Of a stretch of 64,000 bases of DNA, positions 8,446 through 16,111 are shown piece by piece. The DNA comes from Nocardioides_C sp963700955. Lineage in GTDB: Bacteria > Actinomycetota > Actinomycetes > Propionibacteriales > Nocardioidaceae. The notes beneath the pieces were generated by a model. That model ran no database searches, was not told where the DNA came from, and saw only the letters and a list, made by a program, of their open reading frames with translations. Both the position numbers and the translations under genes were made by a program. The stretch spans positions 496,001 through 560,000 of the forward strand of contig CAVOZH010000004.1 in NCBI GenBank assembly GCA_963700955.1, in the 5' to 3' direction. Positions within the stretch are counted from its first letter, which is position 1. Each line of letters begins with the position of its first letter.

Positions 8446-9552
8446 ATGCGTACCCCCCTCTGCGACGAGTTCGGGATCGAGTACCCGATCTTCGCCTTCA
8501 CCCCGTCCGAGCACGTCGCGGCGGCGGTGAGCAGGGCGGGCGGCCTCGGTGTCCTCGGCTGTGTCCGCTTCAACGACAGCGAGGAGCTCGAGAAGACGCT
8601 CACCTGGATGGACGAGAACACCGACGGCAAGCCGTACGGCGTCGACGTCGTCATGCCGATGAAGGTGCCCACCGAGGGCACCGCGGTCGACCTGAAGACG
8701 ATGATCCCCGAGGGGCACCGGCAGTTCGTCGACGACACCCTCCGCAAGCTCGGCGTCCCTCCACTCGCTGAGGGCGAGGGCCGGGAGGGTGTGCTCGGCT
8801 GGCTGCACTCGGTCGCGCGCTCGCACGTCGAGGTCGCCCTGAGCCACCGCCCCGTGCTCATCGCCAACGCCCTCGGCTCCCCACCGAAGGACGTCATCGA
8901 CCAGGCTCACGCGGCCGGCGTCAAGGTCGCAGCCCTTGCCGGGGCGGCCAAGCACGCACTCTCACACGTCCGCAACGGCGTGGACATCATCGTGGCCCAG
9001 GGCTACGAGGCCGGCGGTCACACCGGTGAGATCGCCAGCATGGTGCTGACGCCAGAGATCGTCGACGCCGTCGGCCCTGACGTCCCGGTGCTCGGTGCCG
9101 GCGGCATCGGGTCCGGACGACAGATGGCGGCATCGCTGGCCCTCGGCGCCCAGGGCGTGTGGACGGGCTCGATCTGGCTCACCGTCGAGGAGTACTCCAA
9201 CCTCTCGTCGAACCCCGGCATGACCGAGGCTTTCCTGCGGGCGGACTCCACCGACACCGTGCGCACCCGGATCTACACCGGCAAGCCTGCCCGCCTGCTC
9301 AAGACGAGATGGACCGAGGCCTGGGCCGAGGAGGGCGCGCCCGAGCCGCTCCCCATGCCGTTGCAGAACCTGCTTGTCAGCGAGGCGCACAACCGGATCA
9401 ACGCCAGCGGCGACCCCGATGTCATCTCGATGCCGGTCGGTCAGATCGTCGGCCGGATGAACCAGGTCCGGCCCGTCGCCGAGGTCATGGCAGACCTGGT
9501 CGCCGACTTCCAGGCCGCGGTAGACCGCTTGGGTCAGGTTCGCGACGCCTGA
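8446..9552 (+). CDS. Nitronate monooxygenase / 2-nitropropane dioxygenase family protein
   Basis: 368 aa. It opens with MRTPLCDEFGIEYPIF and carries the FMN-binding TIM-barrel motifs of the family: AAAVSRAGGLGVLG, GYEAGGHTGEIA and VLGAGGIGSGRQMAA. A long insertion (about residues 70-125) follows the second strand. Members include true nitronate monooxygenases, but many actinobacterial ones sit in fatty-acid or sterol operons and act on other substrates (enoyl reduction or unknown). Here it follows the fadD19-like gene, so a steroid-related FMN redox step is likelier than nitronate oxidation. M. tuberculosis Rv3553 is a possible parallel. Confidence 0.82.
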   Translation: MRTPLCDEFGIEYPIFAFTPSEHVAAAVSRAGGLGVLGCVRFNDSEELEKTLTWMDENTDGKPYGVDVVMPMKVPTEGTAVDLKTMIPEGHRQFVDDTLRKLGVPPLAEGEGREGVLGWLHSVARSHVEVALSHRPVLIANALGSPPKDVIDQAHAAGVKVAALAGAAKHALSHVRNGVDIIVAQGYEAGGHTGEIASMVLTPEIVDAVGPDVPVLGAGGIGSGRQMAASLALGAQGVWTGSIWLTVEEYSNLSSNPGMTEAFLRADSTDTVRTRIYTGKPARLLKTRWTEAWAEEGAPEPLPMPLQNLLVSEAHNRINASGDPDVISMPVGQIVGRMNQVRPVAEVMADLVADFQAAVDRLGQVRDA

Positions 9553-9571
9553 GGTGTGCCAGCATCGTGGG

Positions 9572-10249
9572 ATGCCTCGTCTCAGGGTCATGACCTACAA
9601 CATCTGGATGGGGGGACGTGGCGGCCCGTCGCTGGACGAGGCGGTGCGAGAGGCGAACCCCGACGTGCTGCTGGTCAACGAGACACCGAAGACTCCTCTG
9701 CGGTGGAAGCGCCGCTGCCGTGCGCTCGCGGACGGCTGGGGGATGAAGTACGTCGCCGGCGGCCGCAACGCCGGCTCCAACATGATCCTGGTGCGGCCCG
9801 GCATCGCCGTGAAGTCCAGCTCTGTCACGACAGTTCCGCAGCCGTTCCTCCAACCGCGCCGCGGGATCGCATCAGCGCAGCTGCGGGTCCAGGGTGCTCT
9901 GGTCGGCGTCGTCTCATGTCATCTGAGTCTCGATGCCGCCCGTCGCGCGACGGAGGTCGAGCGGGTGGTCGACGTCGCCCAGCGGCTCCGTGGCCCGGTG
10001 GTGGTCGCCGGCGACCTCAACGAGCCGCCGGGTGGACCGAGCTGGCGAAGGCTCCGTGCGGCCGGCTACGTCGACCACGGCTCGAGGAGCTGGGCCACGT
10101 TCCCGGCCGACGCCCCCACCAAGCGCATCGACGCACTTCTCGTGCGCGGAGGCGCCCACGTCTCGCACCACGGAGACCCGGGGGTCGGCGCTGACCTCCA
10201 GGCCCGAGCCAGCGACCACCGAGCGGTGCTTGCACTCATCGATCTGTGA
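9572..10249 (+). CDS. Endonuclease/exonuclease/phosphatase family protein
   Basis: 225 aa. EEP-fold signatures are in the usual order: LRVMTYNIWMGG at the N-terminus, VLLVNETP (metal-binding glutamate), VVSCHLSLD, VVAGDLNEPPGGPSW and a terminal ASDHRAVLALIDL (catalytic Asp-His). No signal peptide or membrane segment is visible, so a cytosolic phosphodiesterase or nuclease is likely; the substrate cannot be told. The ATG at 9572 follows GTGGG; an upstream GTG/ATG is possible. It is 19 nt downstream of the preceding gene but has no obvious link to sterol metabolism. Confidence 0.8.
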   Translation: MPRLRVMTYNIWMGGRGGPSLDEAVREANPDVLLVNETPKTPLRWKRRCRALADGWGMKYVAGGRNAGSNMILVRPGIAVKSSSVTTVPQPFLQPRRGIASAQLRVQGALVGVVSCHLSLDAARRATEVERVVDVAQRLRGPVVVAGDLNEPPGGPSWRRLRAAGYVDHGSRSWATFPADAPTKRIDALLVRGGAHVSHHGDPGVGADLQARASDHRAVLALIDL

Positions 10250-10370
10250 AGCAAGTGGTCTGGCCCACCGGGACGCAACCTAGCGGCGTGGGTATGCGTC
10301 CTGTGTCAGCGCGCACTGATGAACAGCGAATACCGGCGGTGGAACCGCCCTTCAACGAGAGAAGCCCGAC

Positions 10371-10505
10371 ATGTGTCGCAAGACATCACCCAACGGGAAC
10401 CTCACGTGCTCGCGACGAGACTGTGACGGCGTCGGACACGTGTGGGAACACCCCAGCGCAGCGCGGGACGCCAAGGCCGAGGCCGACGCCCGCTGCCAGG
10501 ACTGA
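10371..10505 (+). CDS. Putative 44-aa cysteine-rich small protein
   Basis: ATG TGT CGC start, preceded by GAGAGAAG. The peptide begins MCRKTSPNGNLTC and contains cysteines at 2, 13, 18 and 42 with a C-x4-C pair and an HVWEH segment, which resembles a tiny zinc-binding knuckle. It ends in a charged Ala/Asp-rich helix. The gap between its stop and the end of the convergent acyl-CoA synthetase gene is a single base. No homologue is recognised; it could be a chance ORF in G+C-rich DNA. Confidence 0.35.
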   Translation: MCRKTSPNGNLTCSRRDCDGVGHVWEHPSAARDAKAEADARCQD

Positions 10506-10506
10506 G

Positions 10507-12090
10507 TCAGTGCAGCGGGACGTACGTCGTCCCGCGTGACTCTCTCAGCCAGACCGGATCCCCCGACGCCTCGACGCCCTGACGGACCAGCTCGCGCTTG
10601 AGGATCTTGTTCGTCGCCGTCGACGGAAGCTCCGAGGCCACCCGGACGTAACGCGGCCACATCTTGGTGCCGAGGTCCGGCTGGGCCTCCAGGAACGACG
10701 TGAACGCCGCCGGATCGAGCTCCGCCCCCGACCGCAGCACCAGGGCAGCCATGATCTGGTCGCCGACCTGCTCGTCCGGCACGGCGTAGACCGCGACACG
10801 GTTCACGTCCGGGTGTCGCAGCAGCAGCCGCTCGACGGGAGCAGCTGCAAGGTTCTCCCCGTCCACCCGGAGCCAGTCGCTGGTCCGACCGGCGAAGTAC
10901 ACGAAGCCCGCGTCGTCGCGGTAGGCCAGGTCGCCGCTCCAGTACATGCCATCGCGCATCCGCGTCGCTGTCGCCGCGTCGTCCTTGTAGTAGCCGGCGA
11001 ACTGACCGGCCCCGGTCGTGTTCACGAGCTCGCCGACCGCCTCATCGAGGTTCAGCACCTCCCCGTCGATGCCGAACTTCGCCGACGGGCACTCCTCGCC
11101 GGTCGCGGCGTCGAGCACCTTCACCCCGTCCAACGGCCTGCCGAGGGAGCCAGGCGGAGTGCCCGGGACGCGCGAGATCACCACGGCGTTCTCGGTCGAC
11201 CCGAACCCGTCCTGGACCCGGCAGCCGAACCGCTCGGCGAAGGCGGCGATGTCCTGGTCGCTCGCCTCGTTGCCGAAGGCCAGACGCAACGGGTTGTCCG
11301 CGTCGTCGGGACGTGGGGGAGTGGCGAGGACGTACGCCAACGGCTTGCCGACGTAGTTCATGTACGTCGCGCCGTACCCCCGGACGTCGTCGAGGAACCT
11401 GCTCGCCGAGAACCGCTTGGCCAGCGCCATCGCCGCACCCGAGACCAGGCCCGGCCCCCATCCGGCCATGATCGCGTTGGAGTGGAACATCGGCATGGAC
11501 AGATACAGCCGGTCGTCCGAGGTCAGGCCGAACATCTGCGTGAGGTAGACGCCCGGGAACGCCACCTTCTCGTGCGTCACCCGAACCGCCTTCGGCTCGC
11601 CGCTGGTGCCGGAGGTGAAGATCAGCATGAACAGGTCCTGCGGCGTGACCTCGACGGCGGGAGCGGCCCCCGGGTCAGCCGCCGCGACGAGTCCGCGCCA
11701 CTCGGGGCCGCCCACGTCGAGCACCCGGGCGCCGGCGAGGTCGAGGCCAGCGAGGAGCGGCAGGTTGTCCGCGTCGGTCAGGACGATCTGGCAGTCGGCA
11801 TGGCGTACGTCGCGGGCGAGCCCCTCACCGCGTCGCGTGGTGTTGATCCCGGCGACGACGAACCCGCCGAGTGCCGCCGCGGCGAGGCCCATCGCCATCT
11901 CCGGCGTGTTGTCGAGCAGGAGGCCGATGTGGAACGGACGATCGGGGTCGCGCAACGAGGTCAGCGCCGCCGCGCGACGGGAGGACTCGTCGACGTACTC
12001 CTGCCAGGACCAGCGGTCGTCGCCGGACAGCAGGGCAGGCCGGGCGTCCTGAGCGCGCTGCCGAAGCAGCCTCTGGACGGTGTCCGTCAT
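10507..12090 (-). CDS. fadD17: Acyl-CoA synthetase, FadD17-like
   Basis: 527 aa ANL ligase. The AMP-binding motif is LIFTSGTSGEPKAVRVTH; later motifs are QDGFGSTENAV, YWSGDLAYRDDAG and the C-terminal LPSTATNKILKRELV with the expected lysine. It ends a three-gene minus-strand operon in the order FadE26-FadE27-FadD17, the order of Rv3504-Rv3506 in M. tuberculosis. There FadD17 activates C5 side-chain intermediates and the dehydrogenase pair oxidises their CoA esters. The start codon is one base downstream of the preceding stop, so translation is coupled. Confidence 0.85.
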   Translation of the reverse strand: MTDTVQRLLRQRAQDARPALLSGDDRWSWQEYVDESSRRAAALTSLRDPDRPFHIGLLLDNTPEMAMGLAAAALGGFVVAGINTTRRGEGLARDVRHADCQIVLTDADNLPLLAGLDLAGARVLDVGGPEWRGLVAAADPGAAPAVEVTPQDLFMLIFTSGTSGEPKAVRVTHEKVAFPGVYLTQMFGLTSDDRLYLSMPMFHSNAIMAGWGPGLVSGAAMALAKRFSASRFLDDVRGYGATYMNYVGKPLAYVLATPPRPDDADNPLRLAFGNEASDQDIAAFAERFGCRVQDGFGSTENAVVISRVPGTPPGSLGRPLDGVKVLDAATGEECPSAKFGIDGEVLNLDEAVGELVNTTGAGQFAGYYKDDAATATRMRDGMYWSGDLAYRDDAGFVYFAGRTSDWLRVDGENLAAAPVERLLLRHPDVNRVAVYAVPDEQVGDQIMAALVLRSGAELDPAAFTSFLEAQPDLGTKMWPRYVRVASELPSTATNKILKRELVRQGVEASGDPVWLRESRGTTYVPLH

Positions 12091-12091
12091 G

Positions 12092-13210
12092 TCAGGCCGG
12101 CTCCGCAGCCAACGCCCTGCCCACCGTCAGCGCCTGGCGGGTGGTTCCGCCGAGCATGAACTCGTGGCGCTTGGCGGCCGTGAAGTAGCGGTGCGGGGCG
12201 CCGTCGAGGTCGATCCCCACGCCTCCGTGCACGTGGACGGTCGTGTGGGCGATCTTGTGGCCGGTGTCGGCCGCCCAGAGCTTGGCCGTGGCCACCTCGA
12301 CCCCCGCGGGAAGGTCCTCGCTGAGGCGCCAGGCCGACTGCCACATGGTGAGGCGAAGGCCGTTCACGTCGATGTACCCGTCGGCGAGTCGCTGCGAGAC
12401 GGCCTGGAACGTCCCGATCGGACGGCCGAACTGTTCCCGGGTCCGGGCGTACTCCGCGGTGAGCTCGAGTGCGCCCTCCACGACACCGAGCTGCTCGGCG
12501 CAGACCACCACGGTCAGCCGTTCCGCGAGCCATCGGGTCAGCTCGGCGCCGGACCCCGCGGAGCCGAGCAACCGGTCGGCGCCGATCGACGCACTGTCGA
12601 GCACGAGCCGTCCGGTGCTGTCGCCGTCGTTGACCCGCTGGACCTCGACCCGGACACCGGGGTCGTCCATGCGGACGAGCAGCACGACGCCGCCCTCCGC
12701 GGAGTCGGCCGGCACCAGGAAGAGATCCGCCACGGTCGCAGCCGAGACGACGGTCTTGGCGCCCGTCACGGTCCACCCGTCGCCCGTGCGCTCCGCCACG
12801 GTGCTCGGCAGCTCGGGCACGTCCGCGTGGTCCTCGCTGAGCGCCACGGTCAGGACGCTCTCTCCCGCGGCGGCGCCGGGAACCCACGCCTGCCTCTGCT
12901 CGGGACTACCGAACCGAGCGATCGCGGCGGCTGCGACGGCGTGTGAGGGAAGGGGGACAGGCGCCACCGCGCGGCCGTTCTCGATCGCCACGCTGCACAG
13001 CTCGAGCAGGCCGAGCCCTGCCCCACCGAGCCCATCCGGGAGGTGCAGGCCGAGCAGGCCGGCCGACCCGAGCTCCTTCCAGAGTTCGGCGTCGAAGCGG
13101 GTGCCGGTGGCCTCGACCTCGCGGAGCCGGGCCTGCGAGCAACGGTCGCCGAGCAGCTGCCGGGCGAGGGCGGCGGCATCGGCTTGTTCCTGGCTGAGGG
13201 TGAAGTCCAT
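12092..13210 (-). CDS. fadE27: Acyl-CoA dehydrogenase subunit, FadE27-like
   Basis: 372 aa with the acyl-CoA dehydrogenase fold: N-terminal helical domain (MDFTLSQEQADAA), central beta domain and a C-terminal helical domain ending HEFMLGGTTRQALTVGR. The mid-protein loop LTVALSEDHADV departs from the usual flavin-binding consensus. Sterol-degrading actinobacteria use alpha2beta2 dehydrogenases in which one subunit lacks part of the active site. Pairing with the gene 9 nt upstream (FadE26-like) suggests a ChsE4-ChsE5-type heterotetramer that acts on steroid side-chain CoA thioesters. Confidence 0.85.
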   Translation of the reverse strand: MDFTLSQEQADAAALARQLLGDRCSQARLREVEATGTRFDAELWKELGSAGLLGLHLPDGLGGAGLGLLELCSVAIENGRAVAPVPLPSHAVAAAAIARFGSPEQRQAWVPGAAAGESVLTVALSEDHADVPELPSTVAERTGDGWTVTGAKTVVSAATVADLFLVPADSAEGGVVLLVRMDDPGVRVEVQRVNDGDSTGRLVLDSASIGADRLLGSAGSGAELTRWLAERLTVVVCAEQLGVVEGALELTAEYARTREQFGRPIGTFQAVSQRLADGYIDVNGLRLTMWQSAWRLSEDLPAGVEVATAKLWAADTGHKIAHTTVHVHGGVGIDLDGAPHRYFTAAKRHEFMLGGTTRQALTVGRALAAEPA

Positions 13211-13219
13211 GTCAGTCGC

Positions 13220-14401
13220 CTATCGCTTCGCTGCCGGCAGGCCGAGCCCGACCATGCCGATGATGTCTCGCTGGATCTCGTTGGTCCCGCCGCCGAAGGT
13301 CATCACGAGCGAGGTGCGGTGGAACCGCTCGAGGCGGCCCATCAGCACTGCTGCGGGGGAGTCGCCACGCACCAATGCGTTGGGCCCGACGATCTCCATC
13401 AGCGCGCGGTACACCTCGGTGGCGAGCTCGCTGCCGTAGACCTTGGTGGCCGAGGCGTCGGCCGGGCTCAGGTCGGCTCCCTCGGACGCGGCGATCTTCC
13501 AGTTCATCAGGCTGAGCACCTCGACCCTGGCGTGCGCGCGACCGAGCAGCACCTGGACCCACTCGGCGTCGATGACCCGGCTGCCGTCGGGGGCCTTCGT
13601 CTCCTGGGCCCAGCGGCGGACCTCGGCCACCGCGTGGACGAGGGGAGCGGCGGAGGTGAGCGCGACCCGCTCGTGGTTGAGCTGGTTGGTCATCAGCGGC
13701 CAGCCCCCGTTGAGCTCGCCGACCAGGTTCGACACCGGGACCCGGACGTCCTGGTAGTAGGTGGCAGAGGTCGAGACGCCGGCGACCGTGTGCACCGGGG
13801 TGTAGGAGAAGCCCTCCGCGTCAGCCGGGACCAGGACGATCGAGAGGCCCTTGTGCCTCGGCAGGTCGGGGTCGGTGCGGCAGGCGAGCCAGATGTAGTC
13901 GGCGTACTGGATCAGGCTGGTCCACATCTTCTGGCCGTTGATGACCCACTCGTCGCCCTCGCGCCGGGCCCTCGTCTTGAGGTTCGCGAGGTCCGTGCCG
14001 GCCCCGGGCTCGCTGTAGCCGATCGAGAAGTGCATCTCGCCCTTGAGGATCGCGGGGAGGAACTTCTGCTTCTGCTCCTCGGTGCCGAACCGCATGATCG
14101 TCGGGCCGACCGTGTTGAGGGTCAGATGCGGGACGGGTACGCCGGCGATGGCGGCCTCGTCGGAGAAGATGAGCTGCTCGATCATCGAGCGGTTCTGGCC
14201 GCCGTACTCCTCCGGCCAGCCGATGCCGAGCCAGCCGTCCTCGCCCAGCTGCCTCACGACGTCGCGGTAGACGCCGCCCTCGCCGAACTCCCCGGTGGCC
14301 GCGGAAAGCGCCGTTCTACGCTCAGGGGTGACGAGCTCGGCGAAGTAGGAACGGAGCTCGGCGCGCAGACGCTCGTGCTCGTCGGTCAGGGCCACCCGCA
14401 T
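13220..14401 (-). CDS. fadE26: Acyl-CoA dehydrogenase subunit, FadE26-like
   Basis: 393 aa. It shows GIGWPEEYGGQ, the flavin and substrate motif IGYSEPGAGTDLANLKT, VINGQKMWTSLIQYADYIWL and the C-terminal FGGGTNEIQRDII. Glu244 in LNHERVAL sits where the catalytic base of heteromeric steroid acyl-CoA dehydrogenases is found. First gene of the minus-strand operon, reading away from kshA; a perfect KstR-like site is 15 nt before its ATG. It likely forms the catalytic partner of the FadE27-like protein in dehydrogenating shortened sterol side chains. Confidence 0.87.
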   Translation of the reverse strand: MRVALTDEHERLRAELRSYFAELVTPERRTALSAATGEFGEGGVYRDVVRQLGEDGWLGIGWPEEYGGQNRSMIEQLIFSDEAAIAGVPVPHLTLNTVGPTIMRFGTEEQKQKFLPAILKGEMHFSIGYSEPGAGTDLANLKTRARREGDEWVINGQKMWTSLIQYADYIWLACRTDPDLPRHKGLSIVLVPADAEGFSYTPVHTVAGVSTSATYYQDVRVPVSNLVGELNGGWPLMTNQLNHERVALTSAAPLVHAVAEVRRWAQETKAPDGSRVIDAEWVQVLLGRAHARVEVLSLMNWKIAASEGADLSPADASATKVYGSELATEVYRALMEIVGPNALVRGDSPAAVLMGRLERFHRTSLVMTFGGGTNEIQRDIIGMVGLGLPAAKR

Positions 14402-14416
14402 GGGGCCTCCTAAAAC

Positions 14417-14430
14417 TGGAACGTGTTTCA
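14417..14430. promoter_or_regulatory. KstR-like operator before fadE26 operon
   Basis: TGGAACGTGTTTCA matches TnnAACnnGTTnnA at all fixed positions. It lies 15 nt from the start of the minus-strand dehydrogenase operon. Confidence 0.7.
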
Positions 14431-14490
14431 GTCAGAGGTTAGCCATGGGCGTCCCCCCTGTCGAGACGCTGGCGCATCGAACGTCAAAAC

Positions 14491-14504
14491 TATAACCTGT
14501 TCCA
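14491..14504. promoter_or_regulatory. KstR-like operator before kshA operon
   Basis: TATAACCTGTTCCA is a second perfect match to TnnAACnnGTTnnA in the same 144-nt divergent region, 41 nt before the kshA ATG. One site per operon suggests separate control of the two directions. Confidence 0.7.
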
Positions 14505-14545
14505 GTACGCAGCACGGCTAGTCGAGCCCTACCTGGAGGAAGCGG

Positions 14546-15742
14546 ATGAACGCGGTCAACGCCCCCGACCACGTGCGTGAGATCGACGCCGGGAGCCTGC
14601 CGACCCGGTTTGCTCGTGGTTGGCACTGCCTCGGGCTCGCGGAGGCCTTCCGGGACGGGAAGCCGCACGCGGTCGAGGCCTTCGGGACCAAGCTCGTGGT
14701 CTGGGCCGACTCCCAGGGCAAGATCAACGTGCTCGACGGCTACTGCCGCCACATGGGCGGCGACCTGACGCAGGGCAGCGTGAAGGGCGACGAGGTGGCG
14801 TGCCCGTTCCACGACTGGCGGTGGGGCGGGGACGGCAAGTGCAAGGGCATTCCCTATGCCAAGCGGATCCCGCTGCGTGCACGCACCCGGACCTGGCGGG
14901 CGATGGAGGAGAACCAGCAGCTCTTCGTCTACCACGACCCGGAGGGGAACCCGCCGCCGGACGACGTCGTGATCCCCAGGGTCGACGCCGCGTTCGACGA
15001 CCAGTGGACCGACTGGACCTGGAACACGCTGTTCATCGAGAACGCCAACTGCCGCGAGATCATCGACAACGTCGTCGACATGGCGCACTTCTTCTACATC
15101 CACTACGCCTTCCCCACGTACTTCAAGAACGTCTTCGAGGGGCACATCGCGACGCAGTACATGAACTCGCGCGGCCGGCCGGACATGTCGGGCGGCGGCT
15201 ACGCGGGCGAGGACATGCTGCTCACCTCGGAGGCCTCCTACTTCGGGCCGTCGTACATGATCAACCCGCTGACCACGAGCTACAAGGGCATCGAGGTCGA
15301 GGTCATCCTCATCAACTGCCACTACCCGGTGAGCGCGACCTCGTTCGTGCTGCAGTACGGCCTGATCGTCAAGAAGCTCGACGGCCTCGACGACGAGACG
15401 GCGAACAAGATCGCCAAGAAGTACGCCGACATGTTCGGCGAGGGCTTCATGCAGGACGTCGAGATCTGGCGCAACAAGACCGCGATCCAGAACCCCCTGC
15501 TGTGCGAGGAGGACGGGCCGGTCTACCAGCTGCGTCGCTGGTACGAGCAGTTCTACGTCGACGCGGCCGACGTGACCGAGGAGATGACCCAGCGCTTCGA
15601 GTTCGAGGTGGACACCACCCATGCCAACGAGAACTGGGAGAAGGAGGTGCGTGAGAACCTCGAGCGCCGCAAGGCCGAGGACGAGCGTCTCGCGGCCGAG
15701 AGCGACGCGCCTCAGGACCCGCAGCTGGCGACCGGTGTCTGA
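14546..15742 (+). CDS. kshA: 3-ketosteroid 9alpha-hydroxylase, oxygenase component
   Basis: 398 aa, with GGAGGA before the ATG. Rieske ligands are Cys67-x-His69 and Cys86-x2-His89 (CRHMGG and CPFHDW). The mononuclear iron site is His181 and His186 in MAHFFYIHYAF with Asp304 in MQDVEIW; these numbers coincide with the ligand numbering known for mycobacterial KshA. The enzyme uses O2 and electrons from KshB to hydroxylate C9 of 3-ketosteroids such as androstadienedione, which leads to ring B opening. It heads the three-gene operon kshA-small protein-kshB. Confidence 0.95.
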   Translation: MNAVNAPDHVREIDAGSLPTRFARGWHCLGLAEAFRDGKPHAVEAFGTKLVVWADSQGKINVLDGYCRHMGGDLTQGSVKGDEVACPFHDWRWGGDGKCKGIPYAKRIPLRARTRTWRAMEENQQLFVYHDPEGNPPPDDVVIPRVDAAFDDQWTDWTWNTLFIENANCREIIDNVVDMAHFFYIHYAFPTYFKNVFEGHIATQYMNSRGRPDMSGGGYAGEDMLLTSEASYFGPSYMINPLTTSYKGIEVEVILINCHYPVSATSFVLQYGLIVKKLDGLDDETANKIAKKYADMFGEGFMQDVEIWRNKTAIQNPLLCEEDGPVYQLRRWYEQFYVDAADVTEEMTQRFEFEVDTTHANENWEKEVRENLERRKAEDERLAAESDAPQDPQLATGV

Positions 15743-15745
15743 CCG

Positions 15746-16111
15746 ATGGTCTCGTTCACCCCGCTGAGCCCCGAGACGGCGGCCGACCAGCGGCTCTACC
15801 TCGACGCAAGCCTGCAGGAGGTGAGCTGCCTCGACTGCCTCGCGCGGGTGCGGGTCAAGAAGAACAGCGAGTTCCACACCAGCATCCAGTGGAGCGCCGA
15901 GGCGCAGGCCGGCTGTGCGGAGTTCGCGCGCAAGGACGCCGAGGCCGGCCACCGGGTCGTGCACGAGTCCTGCTCACGGCTGAAGGCGAGCATCGAGGAC
16001 GCCGTTCGCGAGGGACGGCTGCGCGTCAGCGACGGCACGGACGGGACCGACTGCGTGGTCTCCCTGGACGCGCACGCCCCCGCCGCCGAGAGGAAGGCGT
16101 TCCATGGCTGA
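15746..16111 (+). CDS. Unknown 121-aa protein between kshA and kshB
   Basis: The ATG is 3 nt after the kshA stop and the 3' end overlaps kshB by 8 nt, so its expression is tied to the hydroxylase. It is soluble, with cysteines in SCLDCLARVRV (C-x2-C), further single cysteines at AGCAEF, HESCSRL and TDCVVSL, and a histidine-containing segment. The C-x2-C plus spaced Cys/His pattern could bind zinc or iron. No family is recognised. A role in assembly, electron transfer or regulation of KshAB is inferred from position only. Confidence 0.85.
   Translation: MVSFTPLSPETAADQRLYLDASLQEVSCLDCLARVRVKKNSEFHTSIQWSAEAQAGCAEFARKDAEAGHRVVHESCSRLKASIEDAVREGRLRVSDGTDGTDCVVSLDAHAPAAERKAFHG

Noticed and set aside
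10246..10539. 97-codon ORF after the EEP gene
   Set aside because: It overlaps the end of the convergent acyl-CoA synthetase gene and lacks domain features; a different frame gives the cysteine-rich peptide.
3074..12090. Three acyl-CoA synthetases as a possible tandem duplication or assembly artefact
   Set aside because: The three proteins differ in length, signature motifs and start region; each has its own position in the pathway.
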